NCBI RefSeq assembly: GCF_030734285.1 | Contig: NZ_CP132294.1 | Coordinates: forward strand, 3,472,001 to 3,536,000 | DNA from: Natronococcus sp. AD-5 | GTDB taxonomy: Archaea > Halobacteriota > Halobacteria > Halobacteriales > Natrialbaceae | Length of the DNA stretch: 64,000 bases | Direction of reading: 5' to 3' | Shown: in pieces, positions 35,823 to 44,807 of the stretch | How the letters are laid out: each line of letters starts with the position of its first letter | Numbering within the stretch: position 1 is the first letter of the stretch | Program-made: the position numbers and the translations under genes | Notes under the pieces: generated by a model | Databases searched by the model: none | Told to the model about the DNA's origin: nothing | What the model saw: only the letters and a program-made list of their open reading frames with translations

Positions 35823-36470
35823 GTGAAGTCCGTCCGCATCGAACTGCGGCACGCGCCGGAGGCGCTCTCCCCGATCCACGAGGGGATCTGTTCGTCGCCC
35901 GACCTCGAGCGAGAACTGATCCTCGGCGGGCGGGCGGTCGACGGCGTCGAGACGATCACGTCGTTCGTCTACGGCGATCCCGCGGCCTACGAGCCGCTGG
36001 TCGCCGACCGGGACCCCGTCCGCGAGTACGAGATCACGCCGGTCGAGGACGGCTTCTTTCTCCACCTTCGCCGGGAACTCGGCCCGGAGGGGCGCTCGCT
36101 ACTGAACGCGCTCGCGCAGGATACCGTCGTGGTCGTACCACCTATCGCGGTTCGATCCGATCGGACGATGCGACTGACGCTCGTCGGCCATCCGAACGAC
36201 CTCAGGACGATTCTCGAGACGGTTCCCGAGGGGGTTTCCACGGACGTGCTGTGGGCCCACGACGAGTTGACGGTAACCGGCGGGCCCGTTTCGGACCGCC
36301 AGCGCGACGCGCTGCGCGCCGCCCGGGGCGTCGGCTACTACGAGATTCCGCGCCGCAACGGCATCGAGGCCGTCGCCGCCGAACTCGAGTGTGCCGTCTC
36401 GACGGCGTCGGAACTGCTGCGTCGGGGCGAGGCTCGAGCGGTCGAACGGGTTCTCGACGCCGGGCCGTGA
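35823..36470 (+). CDS. HTH-10 (Bat-type) transcriptional regulator
   Basis: 215 residues, starting with GTG at 35823 (MKSVRIELRHAPEALSP). The N-terminal 140 residues are the sensor-like region common to small haloarchaeal Bat/HTH-10 proteins. The C-terminal HTH-10 domain has VSDRQRDALRAARGVGYYEIPRRNGIEAVAAELECAVSTASELLRRGEA, split here as SDRQRDALRAARGVGYYEIP and the helix pair ECAVSTASELLRRGEA. It lacks PAS/GAF domains. Target genes are unknown. Confidence 0.9.
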   Translation: MKSVRIELRHAPEALSPIHEGICSSPDLERELILGGRAVDGVETITSFVYGDPAAYEPLVADRDPVREYEITPVEDGFFLHLRRELGPEGRSLLNALAQDTVVVVPPIAVRSDRTMRLTLVGHPNDLRTILETVPEGVSTDVLWAHDELTVTGGPVSDRQRDALRAARGVGYYEIPRRNGIEAVAAELECAVSTASELLRRGEARAVERVLDAGP

Positions 36471-36517
36471 CCGGCCGCCGGAACGGCGGTTCCGGCCGAT
36501 GCGCTCGCGCTCGGACG

Positions 36518-37105
36518 TTACGCCGGCAGGAACAGAGCCAGATACGCCAGCGCGCTCGCGTAGATCGGAATCGTCAGGTTATCGTCGACGATGAAGTCGC
36601 CGAGGCGTAGCGTGACGCCGTCGGCGATCGTCGCGCCCACCGCCGCCGCGAGCACGGCCAGCGGGGCCTCGTAGAGGAAGGGGGCGGCGAGCAGCGCGCT
36701 CACGACGAACATCGTGCCGAGCACCTTCGGCCCCTTGATCCGCTTCAGGCTGTTGTCCGACACCGCGCCGCTGATCGGATCGCCGAGCGCGAGCATCAGC
36801 ATCGCCGGCAGGGCGATCTCTTCCGGGAACAGCAGGACGGCAATCGTCATACTGACCATGTAGTAGCCGTAGCCGGCGAACCGGTTCTGCTCGTACTCGC
36901 GGGTCAGTTTGTCGTAGATCGCCCACTCGAGGCCGACGCGCAGTCGCAGGAACTCGACGCCGATGACGCCGAGGGCGAGAATCACCATCAGGATCTGAAA
37001 CCCCCTCCAGGTGAGTCCGAGATCGAAATAGTTCGCGAGGAGATACAGCGCGACCAGTCCCGATCCGCTCGAGTGGACCAGCCGGCGCTTCAGTTCGTCA
37101 GCCAT
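36518..37105 (-). CDS. Diacylglycerol/polyprenol kinase family membrane protein
   Basis: 195 residues from the ATG at 37105 (a GTG one codon upstream is equally possible). Six or seven membrane segments are visible. The family motifs are LALGDPISGAVSDNSLKRIKG (G-D x-x-A and K-R-x-K-G, near residue 125) and GATIADGVT near 168, matching the SEC59/DGK1/VTE5 CTP-dependent lipid kinase family. It may phosphorylate dolichol or a related lipid used in protein glycosylation. The specific lipid is inferred only. Confidence 0.85.
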   Translation of the reverse strand: MADELKRRLVHSSGSGLVALYLLANYFDLGLTWRGFQILMVILALGVIGVEFLRLRVGLEWAIYDKLTREYEQNRFAGYGYYMVSMTIAVLLFPEEIALPAMLMLALGDPISGAVSDNSLKRIKGPKVLGTMFVVSALLAAPFLYEAPLAVLAAAVGATIADGVTLRLGDFIVDDNLTIPIYASALAYLALFLPA

Positions 37106-37225
37106 CACCGCAACCCTCGAAGGACGATACCTTCAGTCCGTCGATCCAACCTGTTACTCTACGGTCTGCCGCGCTGGTGGCTTCGCACAAAGCCTCCGTC
37201 GTCAGTGCTGGCGACTCGAGCCCGA

Positions 37226-39058
37226 CTACAGCCCCTCGAACTCGAGGTCGCCGGCACGAATCGCCGACAGCGTCTCGGCCAGGTCGTCGACCGGCAGCCG
37301 CTTCTGGTCGGTCGTATCCCGCTCGCGAACGGTCACGGTCGTCTCCTCGGCTCGCGGGGAATCCCCGCTCGCGGACTCCGAGGCGCGTTGCGCCTCGCGC
37401 TCTTCGATCGTTTCGTAGTCGACGGTCACGCAGAACGGCGTGCCGACCTCGTCCTGGCGGCGGTAGCGCCGGCCGATGTTGCCCGAGTCGTCGTAGGTGA
37501 CCGACAGGCCCGCGTTCCGGAGGTCGTCGACGATCTCGTCCGCGACGGCCTCGAGGGCGCTGTCGTTTTGCAGCGGGAAGACGCCGACGAAGGTGGGTGC
37601 GACCGCCGGATCGAGGTCGAGGTAGGTGCGTTCCTCGCCGTCGACCTCGTCCTCCCGGTAGGCGTGGTGGAGGACGGTGTAGACGAGGCGGTCGACGCCG
37701 AACGACGGTTCGACGACGTGCGGGACGATGTGCTCGCCGGATTCGGTCTGCTCCTCGACCGCGAAGCCGGTCTTCTCGACGGGAATCTCGCGGCGCTCGC
37801 CCGCGAGTTCGATCTCGACGCTCTCGCCCTCGAAGGCCGACCGATCGCGGGCGGCGAGGGCCTCCAGTTCGGAGACGACGGCCTGCGCGTCGCCGCCGAA
37901 CTCGGGACCGAGGTAGCTCATGTCGGGGTCGACCGTCGCGCGCTCGACGGTTTTGGGCTCGTCGTACTGCTTGAAGATCGTGAACCGGTCGTCGGAGTGC
38001 TCGGCGTGTTTCGAGAGGTCGTAGTCGCTCCGGTAGGCGAAGCCGGTCAGTTCGATCCAGTTGCCGTCGATCTCGCTCTCGGCGTCCCAGCAGTCCGCGG
38101 CGTAGTGGGCGCGCTCGCCGGAGAGGTGCTGGCGGTAGCGGAACCGGTCCATGTCGACGCCGATCGACTCGTACCACGGCGTCGCGACGCCGAGGAAGTA
38201 CGCGACCCACGGACTCGAGATGATGCCCTCCTCGACGGCTTCGCCGATGGTCGTCCGGATCTCCTCGCCGTCGTCCCTGTTCTGCTCGTTGGCCGGGTAG
38301 AGGGTCACCTCGACGCCTTCGACGGCCTCGAGGTTCGGTTCGTCCTCCTCGGGATCGATGAAGTACTCGAGTTCGGCCTGCGTGAACTCCCGCGTGCGGA
38401 TGATGGACCGGCGGGGGCTGATCTCGTTGCGGTAGGCCCGGCCGATCTGGGTCACGCCGAAGGGGAGCTGATTGCGCGCGTACTCCTTGAGCCGCGGGAA
38501 CTCGACGAAGATGCCCTGGGCCGTCTCGGGGCGCAGGTAGCCCGGATCGGAGTCGCCGGGGCCGATGTTCGTCGCGAACATGAGGTTGAAGTCCTCGACG
38601 GCCTGGCCCGCGAGGCCGGCGCCGCAGGAGGGACAGACGAGTTCGTACTCGGCGATGACCTCCTCGACTTCCGGAATGGGGAGGCTCTCGGCGTCCTCGT
38701 ACTCCGTGTTGTCCTCGACGACGTGGTCCGCGCGGTGGCTCTCGCCGCAGTCGGGACACTCGACGAGCATGTCGTCGAAGCCGTCGAGGTGGCCCGAGGC
38801 TTCGAAGACGGGTTCGGGCATGATCGTCGGCGCGTCGATCTCCATGTTCCCCTCGGCGACGGCGAAGCGATCGCGCCAGGCGTCCTCGACGTTGCCCTTC
38901 AGGGCCGCACCCTGCGGGCCGAAGGTGTAGAAGCCGCCGACGCCGCCGTAGGCGCCGGAGGACTGGAAGAAGTAGCCCCGCCGCTTGGCCAGTTCGACCA
39001 GTTTCTCGCTCGTCGATTCGTCCGTCTCGGGGGCGTCCGTCTGTCGTTGCTCACTCAT
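37226..39058 (-). CDS. glyS: Glycine--tRNA ligase (class II, archaeal/eukaryotic type)
   Basis: 610 residues. KLVELAKRRGYFFQSSGAYG opens the catalytic domain (near residue 18). ECPDCGESHRADHVV and CPSCGAGLAGQ form a zinc insert. RPETAQGIFVEFPRL (motif 1-2 region) and RNEISPRRSIIRTREFTQAE are class II motif 2. FGVDRLVYTVL is motif 3, and the anticodon-binding domain is APTFVGVFPLQNDS onward. The start lies inside the end of the CBS gene (8-nt overlap), so both are translated from one mRNA. Confidence 0.97.
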   Translation of the reverse strand: MSEQRQTDAPETDESTSEKLVELAKRRGYFFQSSGAYGGVGGFYTFGPQGAALKGNVEDAWRDRFAVAEGNMEIDAPTIMPEPVFEASGHLDGFDDMLVECPDCGESHRADHVVEDNTEYEDAESLPIPEVEEVIAEYELVCPSCGAGLAGQAVEDFNLMFATNIGPGDSDPGYLRPETAQGIFVEFPRLKEYARNQLPFGVTQIGRAYRNEISPRRSIIRTREFTQAELEYFIDPEEDEPNLEAVEGVEVTLYPANEQNRDDGEEIRTTIGEAVEEGIISSPWVAYFLGVATPWYESIGVDMDRFRYRQHLSGERAHYAADCWDAESEIDGNWIELTGFAYRSDYDLSKHAEHSDDRFTIFKQYDEPKTVERATVDPDMSYLGPEFGGDAQAVVSELEALAARDRSAFEGESVEIELAGERREIPVEKTGFAVEEQTESGEHIVPHVVEPSFGVDRLVYTVLHHAYREDEVDGEERTYLDLDPAVAPTFVGVFPLQNDSALEAVADEIVDDLRNAGLSVTYDDSGNIGRRYRRQDEVGTPFCVTVDYETIEEREAQRASESASGDSPRAEETTVTVRERDTTDQKRLPVDDLAETLSAIRAGDLEFEGL

Positions 39059-39902
39059 AGAGTGCCTCCAGGAGATCCACGTCGCGGGCGATACCGACGA
39101 GTTGTTCGCCCGTGACCATCGGGATCTGTTCGATGTCGTTGCTGATCATCTTCTGTGCGACGTTCTGGATCGACGTCTGGGCGGAGACCGTCACGACCTC
39201 GTCGGTCATGAACTCGCTGACGGGTCCGTTCGGGATCTCGATGTCGCGCGTCGGGAGATAGCGGCTCCCGACGCCTTTGATCCCCTCCCACGACCACTCG
39301 GCGTCCTGGTCGGGGAAGTTGTTGCCGGTCTCCTCTTCCCCCTCGACGATGCGGGCGACGTCGATGATGTCGACCTCGGTGAGGACGCCGCACATCCGAC
39401 CGTCGCCGTCCAGCGCGACGGCGTAGGGGACGTTCGCGTAGAACAGCTCGCGCTCGGCGACGGTCAGCGGCGCACCCTCGTAGGTCGTGTTCACGCTCTC
39501 GCTCGCGTACGAGCCGACCGTATCGTCGGTCTCCTGATCGCCCGTCGCGATCGCGTGGATCACGTCGGTCACCGTGACGATTCCTTCGAACTCGCCGTCG
39601 ACGACCGGAACGCGGCGCGCGCCCTCGTCGACCATCAGCTGCGCGACCTCCTCGAGCGGGGTCTCGGCCGTCGTCGTCGGGACCTCGTCCATCAGCATGA
39701 CGAGCTGGTCCTCGTCGGGTTGCTCGATCAGCACATCCCGGGAGATCAGCCCTCTGTACTCGAGTCTCTCGTCGGTCTCCGACACGACTGGCACGGACGA
39801 GAACGACTGTTCCTGCAGGTACTCGAGAACGTCCTCGCGAGTACCCGGAAGCTCGACGGTAACCACGTCCTCTCGCGGCGTCATCGCGTCGACTACGTTC
39901 AT
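39051..39902 (-). CDS. Four-CBS-domain protein
   Basis: 283 residues from the ATG at 39902. Four CBS motifs can be counted: around residues 3-60 (DAMTPREDVVTVELPGT and SSVPVVSE), 68-125 (DQLVMLMDEVPTTTAETPLE), 130-195 and 220-283 (VSEFMTDEVVTVSAQTSIQN). CBS pairs bind adenine nucleotides and act as energy sensors. Overlap with glyS suggests a link to translation. No catalytic domain is attached. Confidence 0.92.
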   Translation of the reverse strand: MNVVDAMTPREDVVTVELPGTREDVLEYLQEQSFSSVPVVSETDERLEYRGLISRDVLIEQPDEDQLVMLMDEVPTTTAETPLEEVAQLMVDEGARRVPVVDGEFEGIVTVTDVIHAIATGDQETDDTVGSYASESVNTTYEGAPLTVAERELFYANVPYAVALDGDGRMCGVLTEVDIIDVARIVEGEEETGNNFPDQDAEWSWEGIKGVGSRYLPTRDIEIPNGPVSEFMTDEVVTVSAQTSIQNVAQKMISNDIEQIPMVTGEQLVGIARDVDLLEALYE

Positions 39903-39925
39903 ATCCCCACGGTACGGCCAAAACG

Positions 39926-39934
39926 AGTATAAAC
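39926..39934 (-). promoter_or_regulatory. TATA-like box of the CBS-glyS operon
   Basis: The minus-strand motif tttatactc lies 24-32 nt upstream of the ATG at 39902. Confidence 0.5.
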
Positions 39935-40004
39935 CCAGTGTTTCACGCGCTTGCCGATTCGTTTTCCGAGCAGTTCGCGGAACCGAACGCTCCAATTCGA
40001 CGCG

Positions 40005-40012
40005 TTTATATG
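40005..40012 (+). promoter_or_regulatory. TATA-like box of the 53-residue gene
   Basis: The motif tttatatg lies 23-30 nt upstream of the ATG at 40035. Confidence 0.5.
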
Positions 40013-40034
40013 TGGGTGGTATTGACATACGCGC

Positions 40035-40196
40035 ATGGTGTTAGACACTCACACCGTCGCCTCCGGCGACACGGTCGTCGGCGCGATCGACGCGACCGAG
40101 TCGACCGAGGAGTTCATCATCGCGGATATCGCTGTGGACGACGCGTGGCTCTCGATGCCCGCCGACGACGCGCCGACACTCCCGACGATGCGGTGA
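40035..40196 (+). CDS. 53-residue acidic protein, probably conserved in haloarchaea
   Basis: The protein starts MVLDTHTVASGDTVVGAIDA, continues TEEFIIADIAVDDAWLSMPA and ends with TMR. It has two short beta-strand-like stretches, no cysteine and a strongly acidic composition. Promoter spacing and G/C-ending codons support a real gene. It may belong to a small haloarchaeal DUF family (DUF7556-like by memory). Function unknown. Confidence 0.7.
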   Translation: MVLDTHTVASGDTVVGAIDATESTEEFIIADIAVDDAWLSMPADDAPTLPTMR

Positions 40197-40312
40197 GTTA
40201 CGCCGTTCGACGACGGTCACTGTGAGCGTCCTCGGCAGCGCGGATTCGCGGAGCGGCCGTCGCCCCCGCACCGTACACTATTTGATTCTCAGGCACCTGA
40301 GTCGTCGATACG

Positions 40313-40831
40313 ATGGTTGGTTCGCGCCCTCGAGACGATCCCGGACGGGACGCGAGTAACGGCGTCGGAAGCGGGACCGACGGCTCCCGGTATACGACCG
40401 CGACCTTCCTCTCGGCGTTCGTCCCGACGGCGCTCGCCCGGCGCGTCATCCGGGTCTCGGTCGAAACCGATCGGGACGTCTACGACCGCGACGACGCCGT
40501 CGAGATCACCGTCGCTTTCGAGAATCCGCTCCCGGTCCCCGTCAAAATCCCGACGCCCGAACGGCGCCGCTGGGGGTGGACGGTCGACGGACGACTCGAG
40601 GCCAGCGACGAACGGCGGTACACCCGTAACCGTCCGTCGTCGTTCGATTTCGGCGGCGGGGAACGAAAACGGACGTCGTTCGTCTGGAACGGTCGGTTCG
40701 AGCGCGCTCGCGACGGACCGTACCGCGAGTCCGTACTTCCGGATCCCGGCGAGTACGAGATTCGCGTCTTCGTCGCGACGCACGAGAGCGCCTTCGAGCC
40801 CAGCGACTCCACGACGATTACGATTCGGTAA
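40313..40831 (+). CDS. BsuPI-like beta-sandwich protein
   Basis: 172 residues. After a low-complexity start of about 40 residues, the remainder forms a single beta-sandwich: IRVSVETDRDVYDRDDAVE, VAFENPLPVPVKIPTPERR, TSFVWNGRFE and PGEYEIRVFVATHESAFEP. This pattern resembles BsuPI-type (intracellular protease inhibitor) or haloarchaeal DUF7974-like folds. Function unknown; the N-terminal 25 residues may not be part of the true protein. Confidence 0.7.
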   Translation: MVGSRPRDDPGRDASNGVGSGTDGSRYTTATFLSAFVPTALARRVIRVSVETDRDVYDRDDAVEITVAFENPLPVPVKIPTPERRRWGWTVDGRLEASDERRYTRNRPSSFDFGGGERKRTSFVWNGRFERARDGPYRESVLPDPGEYEIRVFVATHESAFEPSDSTTITIR

Positions 40832-40900
40832 CGGGAGGATCCGCTGTTACCGGAAAACGAGAACCGCTCCGTCCACCGACGATTCGACCTCTCCGGCGAG

Positions 40901-41044
40901 TTATCCCGTCAGGAATCCGCCCGCCGGCACCTGCGTATCCGGTCGTCCGTTCTCGCCTCGCTGAACTCCCGAAAACTGCGGGGAGTGGTTGATCGTGCGC
41001 CGTGCTTTCGCGGTGATGCCGGCCGCCGTCGTCAGGACTGACAT
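40901..41044 (-). CDS. Candidate 47-residue small protein
   Basis: The reading frame begins MSVLTTAAGITAKARRTIN and ends PAGGFLTG before TAA at 40901. About 70 percent of codons end in G or C, and a TATA-like box lies at a leaderless distance. It sits 259 nt downstream of the peptide-importer operon, within the 471-nt gap to the BsuPI-like gene. No family is recognised; no signal peptide or cysteine. The rest of the gap (41045-41302) is AT-rich and shows no gene. Confidence 0.45.
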   Translation of the reverse strand: MSVLTTAAGITAKARRTINHSPQFSGVQRGENGRPDTQVPAGGFLTG

Positions 41045-41061
41045 AATCTTACTCATTCACG

Positions 41062-41071
41062 AGTTAATAAT
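41062..41071 (-). promoter_or_regulatory. TATA-like box of the 47-residue gene
   Basis: The minus-strand motif attattaact lies 18-27 nt upstream of the ATG at 41044. Confidence 0.4.
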
Positions 41072-41302
41072 GCCGGCAGCTGCTTAAGGCTTTTTACGGT
41101 TATTGACCGTGTTGTATAATGGTCCTCAACGATATTAGTGAACCTCTCACAACCCGATAGAATGTCTGCGAACGGGATAGTAGCGCCTGGACGACGTTCG
41201 ACGTTCTCGACACTCGAGGTGCGAAAATCGATCCGCAGTCGGCGGTCGGGAACCGACGCCGTGGTTACCGTGAAAATCGGCGATCCGTCCCGTTCCGACT
41301 CG

Positions 41303-42649
41303 TCATCGATGGAGGTGACACGCCGCGAAGTGGGCGTCGGTCCCGTACTCCGGTTCGATCTCGTAGGCGGGTTCTTCCGTCGCGCAGATACTCCGTCGGG
41401 CGAACGACTCGAGCAATCGTTCGCGCGCCTCGTCCCAACCGTCCTGGGCGTGCTCGCCGCCGTCACCCTCTCGCTCGCGATCGGTGGCGATGAGATCGAT
41501 CGCCTCCTCGACGATCTCTCCCGCCTCGCCCCGGGGGAGCGCGCCGCCGAAGAACTCGACGCGGAGTTCGTCGGCCGTCATGGGTTCGAACGTTCGCCGC
41601 TTGACCGCGCGCATGAACGTCCGAGTCTGGGCCCACTTCTCGTCGGTCCACTCGTAGGCATCGGGCGCGATCAGGCGCGGGCACCGCGTGCGGAACCGGC
41701 AGCCGGAGGGCGGATCGACCGGGCTCGGGACCTCGCCCTCGAGAACGCCGCGCGCGTCACCTTCCCGCGGGTCGGGGACGGGAATCGACTCGAGTAATGC
41801 CTTCGTGTAGGGATGGTTCGGGTTCTCGAAGAGTTCCTCCTTGTCGGCGAGTTCGACGATGTTACCGAGGTACATCACCGCGACGCGGTCGGAGATGTGC
41901 CGGATCACCGAGAGGTCGTGGGCGATGAAGAGGTAGGTCAGTCCGAACTCCTCCTGGAGCTTCTCCATCGTGTTCAGCACCTGCGCCTGGATCGAGACGT
42001 CGAGTGCGGCGACGGGTTCGTCGCAGACCACGAAGTCGGGATCGACCGACAGCGCCCGCGCGAGGTTGATCCGCTGGCGCTGGCCGCCCGAGAAGGCGTG
42101 GGGGTGCCGGTTGTAGTGTTGCGGGTCGAGGCCGACTTTCTCGAGGAGGTCCTTCGCCCGCTCCCGCCGTCCCTCGTCGTCGAGCATCCCGTGGGCCTTC
42201 ATCGGCTCTTCGATGATCTGGCCGACCTTCATTCGCGGATTGAGAGAGGACTGCGGGTCCTGGAAGATCATCTGCATGTCCGACCGCTTTCGACGCAGCG
42301 CCTCGCCGTCGAGATCGGCCAGGTTCTCCCCCTTGAAGTAGATGTCCCCGTCCGTGGGCTCGAGCAAGCGCAGGACCGTCCGGCCGAGCGTACTCTTCCC
42401 GCAGCCGGACTCGCCGACGAGACCGAGCGTCTCGCCGGGCTGTATCTCGAGGGAGACGTCGTCGACCGCCTTCACCTGCCCGCGGTTGACGCTGATCGGC
42501 GGGAACCGATCCGGCTCGAACTCCAGGCCCGCGAGCAGTCCCGACGCCTGAGAGTAGTGTTTCGAGACGCTATCGAGTTCGAGCAGCGGCCCGTCCCCAC
42601 CGTATTCGCTGTCGTCGCCCAGTCGAATCCCGCTACTCACGCCCCTCAC
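41303..42649 (-). CDS. dppF: Peptide ABC transporter ATP-binding protein, DppF/OppF type
   Basis: 448 residues. The ATPase core has [18 protein letters not shown] (Walker A, near residue 75), [13 protein letters not shown] (Q loop), [16 protein letters not shown] (signature) and [13 protein letters not shown] (Walker B). The oligopeptide-ATPase C-terminal domain with [12 protein letters not shown] follows, then an extension of about 100 residues that is acidic and has a late Cys. It is the last gene of the operon; its start overlaps the DppD stop by 17 nt. Confidence 0.93.
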   Translation of the reverse strand: MRGVSSGIRLGDDSEYGGDGPLLELDSVSKHYSQASGLLAGLEFEPDRFPPISVNRGQVKAVDDVSLEIQPGETLGLVGESGCGKSTLGRTVLRLLEPTDGDIYFKGENLADLDGEALRRKRSDMQMIFQDPQSSLNPRMKVGQIIEEPMKAHGMLDDEGRRERAKDLLEKVGLDPQHYNRHPHAFSGGQRQRINLARALSVDPDFVVCDEPVAALDVSIQAQVLNTMEKLQEEFGLTYLFIAHDLSVIRHISDRVAVMYLGNIVELADKEELFENPNHPYTKALLESIPVPDPREGDARGVLEGEVPSPVDPPSGCRFRTRCPRLIAPDAYEWTDEKWAQTRTFMRAVKRRTFEPMTADELRVEFFGGALPRGEAGEIVEEAIDLIATDREREGDGGEHAQDGWDEARERLLESFARRSICATEEPAYEIEPEYGTDAHFAACHLHR

Positions 42650-43799
42650 CTCCGCCGTCGTCAGCCGTCGGATTCGGAGCGAGTCCGGATTCGGACTCGA
42701 CGGCGCTCTCGTCGCTCGAGGTCGAATCGCGGTCCTCGAGCGGCGGACTCTCGTCGTAGCCGACGTCGAAGACGTCGTGTTTCACGCAGGCCGCCCGATG
42801 GGGCTCGCCGTCTGCGTCGGCGAGGACCTTCGCTTCGGGATGGACTCGCTTGCACACCTCGCGTGCGTCGGGACAGCGCGGGTGGAACCGACAACCCGAG
42901 GGCGGGTTGATCGCTTCGGGCATCACGCCCCTGATCGGCTCGAGGTCCTCGACGGTCCGATCGGGCCGAGGCATCGAGTTCAGCAGGGCCTTCGTGTAGG
43001 GGTGCTTGGTGTCGTAAAACAGTTCGTCCACGGGCGCTTGCTCGACGATCTCGCCGAGGTACATGACGTTCACGCGGTCGCAGATCTCCGCGACGACGCC
43101 GAGATCGTGGGTGACCCAGATGAAACTCGTCCCGTACTTCTCCTGGAGCTCGTCGACGAGATCGAGGATCTGGCCCTCGACGGTGACGTCGAGGGCCGTC
43201 GTCGGCTCGTCGGCGATGATGAGGTTCGGTTCGCAGGCGAGCGCCATCGCGATGAGCACGCGTTGGCGCATCCCGCCCGAGAACTGGTGAGGGTACTCGT
43301 CGTAGCGCTGTTCGGGGTCTGGAATGCCGACCTCCCGGAGCATGTCGATCGCCTCCGCTTTGGCCTCGTCTTGCGGAAGTCCGCGGTTGAGTTCGATGAA
43401 CTCGCGGAGCTGTCCCCCCACCGTGAAGACGGGGTTGAGCGACTCCATCGGGTCCTGGAAGATGACGGCAATCTCGCTGCCCCGGATGCGGGTCCTGATC
43501 TCCTCGTTCGAGAGCACGTCGTCGCGCGTCCGGAGTTCGCCGTCCGGTCCCTCCTCGAGGCCGAAGATGGTCTCGCCCTTGTAGATGATCTCGCCGCCGA
43601 CGATCTCGCCGGGGCTGTCGACGAGCCGCAGCAGGCTCATCGAGGCGACGCTTTTCCCTGCGCCCGATTCGCCGACGAGGCCGACGATCTCTCCCTCGTG
43701 GACCTCGAAGGAGATGCCGTCGACGGCCCGGACGGTACCGGAGTCCGTGAAGAACTGCGTCTTGAGATCGCGAACTTCGAGTAGTGGCTCAGCGCTCAT
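42633..43799 (-). CDS. dppD: Peptide ABC transporter ATP-binding protein, DppD/OppD type
   Basis: 388 residues. [20 protein letters not shown] (Walker A, near residue 38), [33 protein letters not shown] and [13 protein letters not shown] are intact, followed by the oligopeptide-family C-terminal cysteine motif [20 protein letters not shown]. This pattern is thought to bind an Fe-S cluster in some OppD/DppD proteins. The acidic tail of about 45 residues is haloarchaeal in style. It precedes dppF in one operon. Confidence 0.94.
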   Translation of the reverse strand: MSAEPLLEVRDLKTQFFTDSGTVRAVDGISFEVHEGEIVGLVGESGAGKSVASMSLLRLVDSPGEIVGGEIIYKGETIFGLEEGPDGELRTRDDVLSNEEIRTRIRGSEIAVIFQDPMESLNPVFTVGGQLREFIELNRGLPQDEAKAEAIDMLREVGIPDPEQRYDEYPHQFSGGMRQRVLIAMALACEPNLIIADEPTTALDVTVEGQILDLVDELQEKYGTSFIWVTHDLGVVAEICDRVNVMYLGEIVEQAPVDELFYDTKHPYTKALLNSMPRPDRTVEDLEPIRGVMPEAINPPSGCRFHPRCPDAREVCKRVHPEAKVLADADGEPHRAACVKHDVFDVGYDESPPLEDRDSTSSDESAVESESGLAPNPTADDGGGEGRE

Positions 43800-43801
43800 T
43801 G

Positions 43802-44779
43802 TTAGTTATTAATCCGTGGGTCGAGTGCGTCTTGCAGGCCGTCACCGAACAGGTTGAAGCCGATAACGGTGATCAGGATCGCGATACCGGGCCAGATGCT
43901 GAACGTCGGCGCGTTAATCATGTGGTTGCGAGATCCGGCGAGCATCTGGCCCCACGACGGCGTCGGTGGCTGTGCGCCGAACCCGAGGAACGACAGCCCG
44001 GCGATGATCAGAATCGCGTACCCGATCTGTAACGTCGACTGGACCAACACCGGCGCGAAGCTGTTCGGGATGACGTGTCTGAGGATGATGTTTCGGTCCC
44101 TGACGCCCGCGGCTTTCGCGGCTTCGATGTACTCTTCCTCGCGGATGCTTACGACGCGGGACCTGATCAGGCGGTTGAACACGGGGATCGACGCGATTCC
44201 GACGCCGACGACCGCGAACCAGATGTTGCTTCCGAGAACGGCCATGATCGCGATCACGAGCACGAGGAACGGAATCGCGTACATCGTCTCCGTGATTCGC
44301 TGGAGGACGTCGTCGACCCGACCGCCGTAGTATCCGGAGACGGCGCCGATGACCGTCCCGCCGACGAACCCCACGGCGGTCGCGAAGAAGCCGGCGGTCA
44401 TCGCGATCCTCGTGCCGTAGATGAGTCGAGTCAGGATGTCCCGACCGCGGTCGTCGGTGCCGAGCGGGTACTGGAGTTCGCCGCCCATGCCGACCGGGGG
44501 AAGCAACCGTAGCTCGTTGATGTTGTCCGGGTCGCTCACCGGATCGTGGAGGTAGGTCCTCGCGAACCCGTAGTCGAACACGACCGCGTCGATGGTCGTG
44601 AGGATCGCGACGGCGCTCATGAAGCCGATGATGTACAGGCCGATTCGAGCGGTCGTGTCCCGTTTGACCTGCTTGATCGTGTACGAGAGCCCGACGTTCG
44701 CCTCGACTGCTTCGGCCCCACTCTGAAGGGAGTCCTCCTCCGAGGACGCGTCGTCGCGTTGTCCTTCCGTCATCGCCAT
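43802..44779 (-). CDS. dppC: Peptide ABC transporter permease, DppC type
   Basis: 325 residues. One N-terminal helix (ARIGLYIIGFMSAVAILTTI) is followed by a cytoplasmic and extracytoplasmic segment, then five core helices. The permease coupling motif is EAAKAAGVRDRNIILRHVIPNS (EAA loop, near residue 220). LGTDDRGRDILTRLIYGTR is the family's conserved entry. The spacing to dppD is 2 nt. Confidence 0.94.
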   Translation of the reverse strand: MAMTEGQRDDASSEEDSLQSGAEAVEANVGLSYTIKQVKRDTTARIGLYIIGFMSAVAILTTIDAVVFDYGFARTYLHDPVSDPDNINELRLLPPVGMGGELQYPLGTDDRGRDILTRLIYGTRIAMTAGFFATAVGFVGGTVIGAVSGYYGGRVDDVLQRITETMYAIPFLVLVIAIMAVLGSNIWFAVVGVGIASIPVFNRLIRSRVVSIREEEYIEAAKAAGVRDRNIILRHVIPNSFAPVLVQSTLQIGYAILIIAGLSFLGFGAQPPTPSWGQMLAGSRNHMINAPTFSIWPGIAILITVIGFNLFGDGLQDALDPRINN

Positions 44780-44807
44780 CGTTCGTCACCTCTCTTGGTT
44801 CGTGCTA

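Noticed and set aside
37073-39115. 680-codon open frame antisense to glyS
   Set aside because: The same antisense effect; the glyS motifs on the other strand are intact.
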